Positions 43,967 to 52,266 of a DNA stretch of 64,000 nucleotides are shown in pieces. The stretch's first letter is position 1. Every line of letters begins with the position of its first letter. The DNA lies in assembly GCA_910578075.1 (NCBI GenBank), contig CAJTPK010000019.1, positions 1 to 64,000 of the forward strand, read 5' to 3'. A program made the translations under genes and the position numbers. The DNA is from an uncultured Muribaculaceae bacterium (GTDB lineage: Bacteria > Bacteroidota > Bacteroidia > Bacteroidales > Muribaculaceae). Under the pieces are notes generated by a model. The model was not told the DNA's origin and did not search any database. It worked only from the letters and a program-made list of their open reading frames with translations.

Positions 43967-45445
43967 TTATTGCTCTTCGCCTGTATTTTTATGGGATATG
44001 AGCGGGAGAGTGATAACAAATGTCGAACCTTTACCATATTCGCTCTCGGCTGAAATTGTTCCGCCGAAGAGGGTTATCATTTTTTTGACGTATGCCAATC
44101 CGAGCCCGAATCCTTTGACATCATGTCTGTTACCGGTGGATACACGGAAGAACTTGTCGAAAATGCGTTTCAGATCGTCCTTCTTTATGCCTATTCCGTT
44201 ATCCTTGATGCGGATTTCTATCTGGTTGCCCGCGATATTCTTTGTCGTGATCTCAAGGTTGGGTTCGCGGTCTTCATCCATATATTTGACCGCATTGTCA
44301 AGGAGGTTGAATATCACATTGGTAAACTGCATCTCATCCACTCTGATCTCAGCATCGGGAGCCTCGAGAAGTGTAGTGAGTGTTCCACCATATTTCTCTA
44401 CCTTTATCTTGAATGTGTTGACAACATTGGAGATTATCTGATTTGCGTTTATCTCGGTGAATTTCAGCGCGGATCCCGTATTGTCGAATACCGACATCTG
44501 TAGCACTTTCTCAACCTGGAACCGGAGTCGTTTCGATTCATCGGTGATGACTTCGGAAAGATGTTCGAGAGAAGATTGCGATTTCCGTATAGTGGGGTCA
44601 GAGAGCATCTGTCCGGCCAGCGAGATTGTGGATATCGGTGTTTTCAATTCATGCGTCATATTGTTGATGAAGTCTGTCTTCATCTCGGTCAGCTTCTTCT
44701 GTCGGAATGCCACGATGATTGTGTAAAGGAAGATAAGCAGCAATATGAGCGTCAATATGAGCACGGGTATTATAAACCTGACAGAAGAGAAGATATAGGA
44801 ATGCTTCGTTGGGAATTCCACCTTCAGATTATAATATGTTTCGGAATTGGAAAAGAGGGGAATGCTGTAGACATTATGTTTGGCATTCTCCTGATAACCT
44901 TCTGTTGAGTATATCAGGTTACCTCTGACTCCATACACAGCGAAAACAAATGGCACGTTCACTCCGTTGTTGGCCAATTCCGTGCTCAGGCAATTTTTAA
45001 TCAGAGTGGAGTCTGCCCGCTCCATGACAGGACGGGATCCCGCGTCACGAAGGATTGATAGGATGACCTCGTTTAGCAATCCCTTCTGATAAAGGTATTG
45101 GCTGCGTATCACTTCCTGCATGTTGCGGTATCTTTCAGCAACATTCTGTGTGGCGGAAGGTATCTTGTTGGATGGCTCAATCCTTGAATTGTCGGTAGAT
45201 TTGGTGTTGGTGTAATCGTGGTAGAAGCTTGATTCGATAATGTTCACATCAGCTTCAAGGAAATGCAGAGTCTCCTCGCGCTCCAAAAATTCGGAAGTGG
45301 CGTAGAGAGAGCGCATCACACCGGCGGAAAATTGTTCGTCGCGCATTTTTACCATATTTTCAAGATACATGATCTGAAAATATAGAAGTACCCCGAATGT
45401 AAGGGCCATAACTATGGTCAAAAGCCAGATAAGCGATTTCTTCAT
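43967..45445 (-). CDS. rprX: Sensor histidine kinase, RprX-type
   Basis: This 492-residue kinase has TM helix 1 (about 5-25) and a periplasmic domain of about 190 residues. TM helix 2 (near 220-245, FIIPVLILTLILLLIFLY) leads directly to a HisKA domain with the phospho-His in NMTHELKTPIST. N (FNLLDNAVKY), G1 (IKDNGIGI), F and G2 (KGFGLGLAYVKKM) boxes follow. No HAMP domain is evident. Its partner is RprY. The stimulus is unknown. Confidence 0.9.
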   Translation of the reverse strand: MKKSLIWLLTIVMALTFGVLLYFQIMYLENMVKMRDEQFSAGVMRSLYATSEFLEREETLHFLEADVNIIESSFYHDYTNTKSTDNSRIEPSNKIPSATQNVAERYRNMQEVIRSQYLYQKGLLNEVILSILRDAGSRPVMERADSTLIKNCLSTELANNGVNVPFVFAVYGVRGNLIYSTEGYQENAKHNVYSIPLFSNSETYYNLKVEFPTKHSYIFSSVRFIIPVLILTLILLLIFLYTIIVAFRQKKLTEMKTDFINNMTHELKTPISTISLAGQMLSDPTIRKSQSSLEHLSEVITDESKRLRFQVEKVLQMSVFDNTGSALKFTEINANQIISNVVNTFKIKVEKYGGTLTTLLEAPDAEIRVDEMQFTNVIFNLLDNAVKYMDEDREPNLEITTKNIAGNQIEIRIKDNGIGIKKDDLKRIFDKFFRVSTGNRHDVKGFGLGLAYVKKMITLFGGTISAESEYGKGSTFVITLPLISHKNTGEEQ

Positions 45446-45599
45446 ACTTTATTAACAAAAAATAACGCTGTGGGTTTATAGCGCGAATTGTTTTAGACAA
45501 ATTTGGTTGTCTGATATATTAGACATAAATAATATGCCTTGGTTTAACATTTAAATGCAAAATTAACATAAAATGTTAAAATAATCTCCATATAATGAA

Positions 45600-46055
45600 A
45601 AAATCTCATTTTCCTCAAACTATTAAAACCAATAAAAACCATTTTAATTCAGCATTTTAAACCAAATTTTGGAGACCATTAAAACCAATAAAAAGCTCCG
45701 CTTTTTACTTGCTGCGAAAAGTTGATGCAAAGTTTTAGGCGAAGCTTGTTGGGTGCGCGCACCGCAGGTGCGTGGTGCGACAAGGGTGTAGACGAAGGTT
45801 CCTTTGGAAATCTGGTCAAGAAAATCGTGACAAATTTTAGCGGCGTCTCCGCGCCTCGGCAGGAATTGCCATGCGATTCCTGCGTCTTGTATCTGTTGCA
45901 TCAGTTCTCTTTTTCTCTGCAACTCTGCGTTTAATAATTAGATACTCAGGTTTTTGTATCATAGCTATGGTTCTATGGAACTCTGGTCTAAAACCTTTAG
46001 CGTCAAGCAAAAAGCGAAGCCTTTGAATGGTTTTAATTGTTTAAATGGTTTGATT
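45600..46055. repeat. Palindromic repeat, family A, diverged copy
   Basis: The gap 45446-46231 contains arms AACCAATAAAAAGCTCCGC (near 45683-45701) and GCGAAGCCTTTGAATGGTTTT (near 46014-46034). Between them is a module (45817-45953) almost identical to 31875-32013, including TCCGCGCCTCGGCAGGAAT. Arms match each other less well than those at 9.2 kb, suggesting an older copy. Open frames here do not resemble proteins. Confidence 0.7.
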
Positions 46056-46182
46056 AATAATTATGACGCTGTAGTTGCCAATGGTTATGAGTGGTTAGAG
46101 GAAATGGTGGTTGTGTTGTTTGAATAAGGTGTGTAGAAATGTTAAAAGTTGGGGATGTGGGGGAGATGGGTAGGGGAGAAAG

Positions 46183-46213
46183 TTGAATTTTTGGGATTTA
46201 GGTGTTAAATTTG
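46183..46213 (+). promoter_or_regulatory. Promoter of the C11 peptidase gene
   Basis: TTG (46183-46185), a 20-base spacer and TAAATTTG (46206-46213) fit the Bacteroidales consensus. Transcription from about 46220 would begin 12 bases before the ATG at 46232, which rules out the upstream ATG at 46202. Confidence 0.7.
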
Positions 46214-46231
46214 CAGTTTAAAACATCTGAA

Positions 46232-47476
46232 ATGATTAGAAATATTTATATTGCAGCTTTGATGGTTGTCTCGGTGTTACTGACCGGGTGCGAGCCTGAA
46301 GAGCCACGCGGACCGAAGGAGGTGAAGCAGATGACGCTGATTTATGCGATCAATAACAACAACCTCTCAGCAGATCTTGTGGCGAACGAGTCGCAGATGC
46401 TTGAAGCCATGGGCAATGTCGATCCCGATGTATATAAACTCCTCGTATATAAATATACCGACGATGGACCAGGTCTCTATGAGGTATCGAACGACAAGGG
46501 GAGGAGAACATTCTCTCTAATACGCCGGTATGATAAATCTGAATTGTCGATAGATCCCAAGCGGGTTTCCGATGTTCTTTCCTATGCTTTGGAAGAGTAT
46601 CCCGGAGTTGAGTCCAATTTGTTTTTCTGGGGTCATGGTAATGGTTGGGTCAATCCAAACAAATATTCCAATACGGTGGTGTCAAACCTTGTTAAAGCTG
46701 ATGGCAATGGGGTTAAACTAAGTGTTGAGATGCCGGAACTTTACGGTTTTGGTGGAGAATATGTGGATGAAACAAAGCGTAAGACTGATTATGTAGACCT
46801 CGATCTGCTTGCTGGTGCTATTCCGGAAGGCATGTTTGATATGATATGGTTCGACTGCTGCTATATGTCTTCGATAGAGGTTGCCTATCAGTTCAGAAAC
46901 AAATGCAACACCTTTGTTGCCTATCCAACTGAAATCATGGCAGAAGGATTACCTTACAACCTCGTAATTCCTAAAATAGTCGGTATCGCTCCTGATCGTA
47001 GAGCCGCGGCAAAAGCCTTATATGATTATTATACCGGTAAGGCATCACCGGATCCTGTGACTGTTGCCGTAATGGATATGGGTAAAATTGAGGACGTTGC
47101 TGCCGCTGCCGGGGAGATCTTCGGTCTTGGATCTGCGCGTCCGTCAGTTGCCGATATGCAGAATTATTCGAGATTTTACAGCACGCCATATTATGATTTC
47201 GGTCAATATCTCAGGGAATATGCAGAGGCAAATGTATCCGTGGCAGGTAAAGAAAAGGTTGAAGCATTGGTGATGGCACTAAATGATGCGTTGTCAGAAT
47301 TCGTAGTTTATTCAGCAGCTTCGGATGAAGACTTCAATTATCCTTATGCCAAACCGATTCTAAAGGAGAATTTCTCAGGTATTAGCATACACTCTTACAT
47401 GGGCGTGAATTCAGCAAGGGAGGATTTCTACCGGAAACTTGACTGGTATACCGCCACATGGGGTAAACTGCAATAA
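46232..47476 (+). CDS. Clostripain-like (C11) cysteine peptidase lipoprotein
   Basis: This protein of about 414 residues has a lipobox (LLTGC near 16-20). The C11 dyad is visible: His in FFWGHGNGW (near 140) and Cys in WFDCCYMSSIEVAY (near 210). These enzymes are usually Arg/Lys-specific and some self-process. It is surface or periplasmic by its signal. It stands alone between a repeat and mscS. The promoter at 46183-46213 fixes the start. Confidence 0.85.
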   Translation: MIRNIYIAALMVVSVLLTGCEPEEPRGPKEVKQMTLIYAINNNNLSADLVANESQMLEAMGNVDPDVYKLLVYKYTDDGPGLYEVSNDKGRRTFSLIRRYDKSELSIDPKRVSDVLSYALEEYPGVESNLFFWGHGNGWVNPNKYSNTVVSNLVKADGNGVKLSVEMPELYGFGGEYVDETKRKTDYVDLDLLAGAIPEGMFDMIWFDCCYMSSIEVAYQFRNKCNTFVAYPTEIMAEGLPYNLVIPKIVGIAPDRRAAAKALYDYYTGKASPDPVTVAVMDMGKIEDVAAAAGEIFGLGSARPSVADMQNYSRFYSTPYYDFGQYLREYAEANVSVAGKEKVEALVMALNDALSEFVVYSAASDEDFNYPYAKPILKENFSGISIHSYMGVNSAREDFYRKLDWYTATWGKLQ

Positions 47477-47508
47477 AAAAGATATTTAACAATATATAAT
47501 AATTACTG

Positions 47509-48642
47509 ATGTTACAGACAGATATAACCAATGTGCCTGTTCCCGCTGAATTACCTGACGGAGCCAAGGCATTGAGCGAGCTTAAGGGCCTGAGTCTTGA
47601 TGATGCAATCGAGAAGATTGCCAACGGACTTGTAAGCTTCGGCTTTAAATTGCTGATCGCCATTCTTGTGTTTTATGTGGGACGGTTCATAATCAAGAAG
47701 CTGTATAAGATGACGCTGAAGGTTATGACCGGTCGCAAGATGGATGCGTCTCTTACAACATTCGTGTTGTCACTTATCAAGATGGTTCTCTATTTTATAT
47801 TGATAATAACCATTATCGGTATTCTTGGAATAGAGACAAGCAGCTTCCTTGCGATCTTTGCTTCCGCCGGTGTCGCCATCGGTATGGCGCTGAGCGGCAC
47901 GCTCCAGAATTTTGCCGGCGGAGTGTTGATATTGTTGATGAAGCCTTACAAGGTCGGAGATTATATAGAGGCGCAGGGGTATGCGGGCACTGTTAAATCA
48001 ATACAGTTGTTCCATACGATCATCAATACCGTAGACAACAAGGCTATCATCATTCCCAACGGTGGTCTTTCAACTGGGTCGATCAACAATTATTCACTTG
48101 AGAGCTACCGCCGCGTAGACTGGACTATCTCTCTTTCTTATGACACAGATTTGGTAGCTGCCAAGAATGCAATCATGACTATGATTGAGGGCGATAAACG
48201 GATAGTGAAGCGTTATATAGAGGATGACATAAAGTATCGCGAGGAGTTGGCTCATGCCGCCGATGAAGTCAACGGAACCGCGCAGCCTGAGGAGGAAGAG
48301 GAGAAACCGAGAAAATGGTGGCAGAAAATCACTCCGAGGCTCAAGAAGCGCAAAGAGGTGATACATCAGAGCCTTACAGAGGATGTGGAGATGAATGCCG
48401 CGATTCCTGTCAAAGTGGAGAGAAAGCCTTTCGTTGGTCTTAACGAGATGGCAGACAGCAGTATCAACCTTGTGGTCAGAGCCTGGACTCATTCATCCAA
48501 TTATTGGAATGTCTATTTCGAGATGAACGAGAGATTCTTCATTGAATTACCTAAACAGGGATTCTCATTCCCGTTCCCACAGCTCGATGTGCATTTTGAT
48601 CCGGGTGTCAGCCAACCTCAATCAGCGAACTCTGCATTGTAA
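47509..48642 (+). CDS. MscS-family mechanosensitive channel with an insert in the C-terminal domain
   Basis: This 377-residue protein has three or four transmembrane helices (about 45-145), the pore-lining Gly/Ala-rich helix AIFASAGVAIGMALSGTLQNFAGGVLIL, and the beta domain VGDYIEAQGYAGTVKSIQLFHT. Within the alpha/beta cytoplasmic domain, between RYIEDD and FVGLNEMADSS, lies a charged stretch of about 70 residues (PEEEEEKPRKWWQKITPRLKKRKE) that typical MscS lacks. The 3' end overlaps the convergent ThiF gene by 35 bp. Confidence 0.88.
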   Translation: MLQTDITNVPVPAELPDGAKALSELKGLSLDDAIEKIANGLVSFGFKLLIAILVFYVGRFIIKKLYKMTLKVMTGRKMDASLTTFVLSLIKMVLYFILIITIIGILGIETSSFLAIFASAGVAIGMALSGTLQNFAGGVLILLMKPYKVGDYIEAQGYAGTVKSIQLFHTIINTVDNKAIIIPNGGLSTGSINNYSLESYRRVDWTISLSYDTDLVAAKNAIMTMIEGDKRIVKRYIEDDIKYREELAHAADEVNGTAQPEEEEEKPRKWWQKITPRLKKRKEVIHQSLTEDVEMNAAIPVKVERKPFVGLNEMADSSINLVVRAWTHSSNYWNVYFEMNERFFIELPKQGFSFPFPQLDVHFDPGVSQPQSANSAL

Positions 48643-49318
48643 GCAGATCTATAGTGAAGATTTTATCATAGAGCATTTCTCCGGCACCGGAGAGATGCTT
48701 TATTGTTTCTGATGCCTGGCAACATGCCACCACGCCGGCAGCCGGACCAAGGACACCGGCAATGGAGCATGGAAGCATACCGGATTCAGCTTCTTCAGGA
48801 TTGAATATGTCAGAGTATCCGACGTGTCCCGGGGCCCAGCTCATCACTTGTCCGCGGAATTCCGAGACACCTCCGATGACGTATGGTTTTCCAAGCATAT
48901 GACAGACCGCGTCTGTCATATGCTTGGAATGTGGATTATCTGTGGCATCGATGATGAAATCACAGTCGGCGTATAGTTCGGCTGCGGTCTGACGGGTCAT
49001 CATCGACTCATGGCATATCACATGGCAATCCGGATTGAGGGATTTAATTCTTGAGGCTAAAGTGGCGCCCTTTGCTTTCCCCACCTCCGAAGATGTGTAA
49101 AAGAGTTGACGCTGAAGATTGGATATGTCGATTGTGTCAAAGTCCGCGATGCTTAGTCTGCCCACACCTGCACCGGCAAGATACATGGCGCAGATGGAAC
49201 CGAGTGCGCCGCAGCCGGTGATGAAAACATGACTGTCACGCAGTCTGTCCACCCCCTCGGCTCCGATCTCGGGAATCGCGATCATTCTGGCATATCTAAT
49301 CTTCTCCTCTTGATCCAT
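48608..49318 (-). CDS. ThiF/MoeB/HesA-family E1-like adenylyltransferase
   Basis: This 236-residue protein has the ATP-binding glycine motif TGCGALGSIC (about 34-43), DxDxID-type IADFDTIDISNLQRQ and DATDNPHSKHMTD, all typical of E1-like enzymes that adenylate a ubiquitin-like sulfur carrier. The paired CxxC zinc motifs of E. coli ThiF/MoeB are not seen at the C-terminal side. No sulfur carrier gene is adjacent, so its pathway (thiamine, molybdopterin or tRNA modification) is open. It lies 10 bp downstream of glutamine synthetase on the same strand and overlaps mscS at the 3' end. Confidence 0.8.
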   Translation of the reverse strand: MDQEEKIRYARMIAIPEIGAEGVDRLRDSHVFITGCGALGSICAMYLAGAGVGRLSIADFDTIDISNLQRQLFYTSSEVGKAKGATLASRIKSLNPDCHVICHESMMTRQTAAELYADCDFIIDATDNPHSKHMTDAVCHMLGKPYVIGGVSEFRGQVMSWAPGHVGYSDIFNPEEAESGMLPCSIAGVLGPAAGVVACCQASETIKHLSGAGEMLYDKIFTIDLLTMQSSLIEVG

Positions 49319-49328
49319 GATTATCAGA

Positions 49329-50828
49329 TTAGCCGCAGTGCCAGTATTTTTTCACCATCTCGAGCATGGCGCGACGGTTGCCGCTCACGTCCTTGCGGAG
49401 TGTGGTGTCGTTGAAAGATTCTAGTTTCTTGATTATTCCGGAAATCATCTCCGGTGAGAAGACATTGTATTTCTCGAACACATCGCGTTTCTCGGTGAGT
49501 CGTTTTGCGGAAGCCATGCAGCTATCCGGAAGACCCTTGAGCGCTGCGAGTTTAGCCTTGTTCTCATCGGAGTGGATGTTGACGCTGACATACAGTTCCT
49601 CAGCTCTTTCGAGTGCATTTTCCATCTCGAATCCCTCGCGGGCAGCTACCACCATGGCGGCGATCAGCTGGTAAACGTCAGCGGAGCAGTCGGCGCTGCG
49701 GAGCTCGGCCGTCTGCTTTTCCGGGTTCGTAAGCGATGGAGCCTCCAAAGGATTTGCCTGGGAGCACATATCGTTCTCACCGGTCCAGCCCAATGGCACA
49801 CGCACGAGCACAGAGCGGTTTCTGTCGCCCCAGCAGATAGAGGTGGGCGCTTCCTGATGAGGCACGAGACGGAAATAGCTCGTCGGCACTTTGTTACCCA
49901 TAGCAGTGATGGCATCGGCATTCTCAAGTATCCCGACGATTGCTTTCTTGGCTATGTCACTGAGAACGCCATTCTCAATCATCATGTTTTTACCATCCTT
50001 CATCACTTTGAAATGGATATGCAATCCGCTACCGGCTTTCCCTTCTGTTATTTTGGGAGCGAAAGTCACATCATAACCCTTTTTCATCGCAAGTGTGCGG
50101 ATGATCCATTTGGCGAGCATAAGGTTATCGGCTGCCAGACGTGCCGGCACAGGAAGGAATTCGATCTCGTTCTGTTCGAAGATCTTTCCATCAAGGGAGA
50201 AATTACCCACTTCGTTATGACCATATTTGATCTGTCCGCCAACCTGTGCTATCAGAGACATGCATTCCATGCGGAAATCATTGAATTTAGCATAGGGGGC
50301 GGATTCGTGATAACCCTTCTGGTCTGTAGCCTCGAAAAGTCCCGGATCATCTGAAATCACGTAATATTCCAACTCACCCATCGCGTAGAAATCCATGCCT
50401 GTAACGTCATGGAAAGAGCGGCAGGCTTTCTGCAAAGTGTATTCAGGTGATGATTTTAGGGGATTTCCCTCCTTATCGAAGAAAGACGCGAGCATCGTGA
50501 GTGTCGGAACCTCAGCAAAGGGATCCACAAAAGCTGTGGCATAGCGTGGGATGACATAGAGGTCGCTGTTGCCTGCCTCTATGAAAGGAAAGAGGCTTGA
50601 GCCGTCAACTCTCTCTCCAAATGTGAGTATGGAGTCGAGGTATTCCTCAGAGTTGATGACGAAATTCAGAGTCTTCAAGCGGTTGTCGTCAGCCGGATAC
50701 ATGAAATTCACCATCTTTATGTCATTCTCCTTGATGAACCGGATTATATCCGTTTTTCTGAATTCTTCCGGTGATTTCTCAAGATACTGTACAACCCTGT
50801 TGGGGCATAATGTTACGTTTGCGTTCAT
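49329..50828 (-). CDS. glnA: Glutamine synthetase
   Basis: This 499-residue enzyme condenses glutamate and ammonia. The catalytic domain shows MGELEYYV (metal Glu), GHNEVGNFS, GSGLHIHFK and a variant ATP/ADP region, YFRLVPHQEAPTSICWGDRNRSVLVRVP. The length is a little above GSI (about 440-470) and well below the 700+ residue type III enzyme of Bacteroides. It therefore belongs to the GSI-like group common in Bacteroidales. I cannot tell whether it is the main ammonia-assimilating enzyme. Confidence 0.85.
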   Translation of the reverse strand: MNANVTLCPNRVVQYLEKSPEEFRKTDIIRFIKENDIKMVNFMYPADDNRLKTLNFVINSEEYLDSILTFGERVDGSSLFPFIEAGNSDLYVIPRYATAFVDPFAEVPTLTMLASFFDKEGNPLKSSPEYTLQKACRSFHDVTGMDFYAMGELEYYVISDDPGLFEATDQKGYHESAPYAKFNDFRMECMSLIAQVGGQIKYGHNEVGNFSLDGKIFEQNEIEFLPVPARLAADNLMLAKWIIRTLAMKKGYDVTFAPKITEGKAGSGLHIHFKVMKDGKNMMIENGVLSDIAKKAIVGILENADAITAMGNKVPTSYFRLVPHQEAPTSICWGDRNRSVLVRVPLGWTGENDMCSQANPLEAPSLTNPEKQTAELRSADCSADVYQLIAAMVVAAREGFEMENALERAEELYVSVNIHSDENKAKLAALKGLPDSCMASAKRLTEKRDVFEKYNVFSPEMISGIIKKLESFNDTTLRKDVSGNRRAMLEMVKKYWHCG

Positions 50829-51048
50829 GATTTATATATTGATTTAAGGTATTAGTCAGAGTCCTTCTTGCTTAATTTTAACTTTAAACAACTTCTAAGT
50901 GGCTGTTCAAAATAAACGCGCATATAGTATTCATTTAATTTGACCAGCTACTTAATTAATTGCAAATATAATAAAAGATTCCATACAGTGAGTCTGATTC
51001 ATAAAATTTAAGTTTAATTCTACGATACAGTGCCTGAAACTCATATGT

Positions 51049-51819
51049 TTACTTGCCGGTAAAATATACGCGTACTTGCCCTACGGGGAGTTTGCCGACA
51101 AGATAGAGGGGTATATGTTGGGAATCCGTTGATATCCAGGAGTCGATGTCGTCACTTGATTTCTTTTTGCCTCCCGTGGTGAAATTGAATTGTATATGAT
51201 ATGCTTCCCTGACGCTTTTGTCACGAAGTTTTATGGATTCCTTTCCCAGGCATTTGATGGTTATGGTCTCCGCTTTTGAGCCTGAGAAGACTGTTGCCTT
51301 TATCACATTACCTTTCTGCAGATCATCGTAATTGATCAGACGAAGGTAATAGAATACCGACAGCATGTCGTAGACAGGTCCCGAAGCATTCAGTGTCTTC
51401 TCGGATTCGTTGATCACGCCGTTCTTGTCTTGGCGGAGGCGTTTGCAGTAACCGGTCGCTTTATTCCCTGAATATGAATACGTGATGACATCTTTGCTGT
51501 ATTTCCCTTTTTCGTGAGCTATCTTGGAGTAAGAGAGGGGTTTCATATCTTTTATACGGACAGTTCCGAGCAGGGTGTCTCTTACCTGATAGAATTTATC
51601 TGCCCACGGTTTGGTTTTTGCCGCGAGAATCAGTTGATAGTTGGATCCCTGGTTGCGCAGGGAGAGTGTGGCCTCTCCGGCATCCTTATGGATCAGTCCC
51701 CATTTATAGGAAATGACGTAATGCAGGTTTTCATTGCTGAATCCTTTCGATACGCTTGCGGCATTAATTGTGAACACCACTAACGCAGCACATAAAATCA
51801 TGAATATTTTTTTACACAT
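51049..51819 (-). CDS. DUF3108 secreted protein
   Basis: This 256-residue protein has an N-terminal signal (MCKKIFMILCAALVVFTINAA). The body matches the DUF3108 pattern: NENLHYVISYKWGLIHKDAGEATLSL at the start, PVYDMLSVFYYLRL in the middle and SWISTDSQHIPLYLVGKLPVGQVRVYF at the end. It is a beta-rich periplasmic or outer-membrane-associated domain of unknown function. The upstream gene on the same strand is thioredoxin, about 100 bp away with a weak hairpin (51859-51884) between. Confidence 0.8.
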   Translation of the reverse strand: MCKKIFMILCAALVVFTINAASVSKGFSNENLHYVISYKWGLIHKDAGEATLSLRNQGSNYQLILAAKTKPWADKFYQVRDTLLGTVRIKDMKPLSYSKIAHEKGKYSKDVITYSYSGNKATGYCKRLRQDKNGVINESEKTLNASGPVYDMLSVFYYLRLINYDDLQKGNVIKATVFSGSKAETITIKCLGKESIKLRDKSVREAYHIQFNFTTGGKKKSSDDIDSWISTDSQHIPLYLVGKLPVGQVRVYFTGK

Positions 51820-51858
51820 ACCGGGTCGTTTTATGAACTGTTGTTTCTTATAAAACGA

Positions 51859-51884
51859 AGAGGTACCCGCAATGTGATACCTCT
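51859..51884 (-). terminator. Weak hairpin after trxA
   Basis: AGAGGTA (51859-51865) and TACCTCT (51878-51884) form a seven-bp stem with a 12-base loop in the gap after thioredoxin. There is only a modest T tract on the minus strand. Confidence 0.35.
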
Positions 51885-51921
51885 ATACGTTTAAATTAAG
51901 ATTTCGGTCTATTTTTCTTTA

Positions 51922-52218
51922 TCAATAGTATTTCTCAAGTTCCTGCTCGAGAAGCTGGATGGGCTGCACGCCGGCGGCTCTCCATTTGAGTTCTCCTTTC
52001 TGGAAAATCATCAGTGTAGGAACAGAGCGGACATTGTAGATAGCTGAAAGCTCCTGATTCTTATCAATGTCTATCTTTATGATACGTGCTTTTTCTCCAA
52101 CTTTCTCATGCAACTCTTCAAGCACGGGATGCATCATTTTGCAGGGACCGCACCATGTAGCGAAGAAATCTATGAGAACGGGTTTCTCTGATTTTATGAT
52201 ATCTTCAAATTTTTCCAT
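51922..52218 (-). CDS. trxA: Thioredoxin
   Basis: This 98-residue cytoplasmic thioredoxin has the redox motif WCGPCK (about 22-27), the cis-Pro segment SVPTLMIF and a C-terminal helix. No signal peptide is present. It lies 48 bp downstream of clpB on the same strand. General disulfide reduction is expected. Confidence 0.93.
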   Translation of the reverse strand: MEKFEDIIKSEKPVLIDFFATWCGPCKMMHPVLEELHEKVGEKARIIKIDIDKNQELSAIYNVRSVPTLMIFQKGELKWRAAGVQPIQLLEQELEKYY

Positions 52219-52266
52219 AATATTGAATCATTTTGTTTCCTGTGTATTAACATGGAAACGGGGTTA

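Noticed and set aside
49572..50354. 260-codon plus-strand frame
   Set aside because: It is antisense to the glutamine synthetase gene and shows no domain features.
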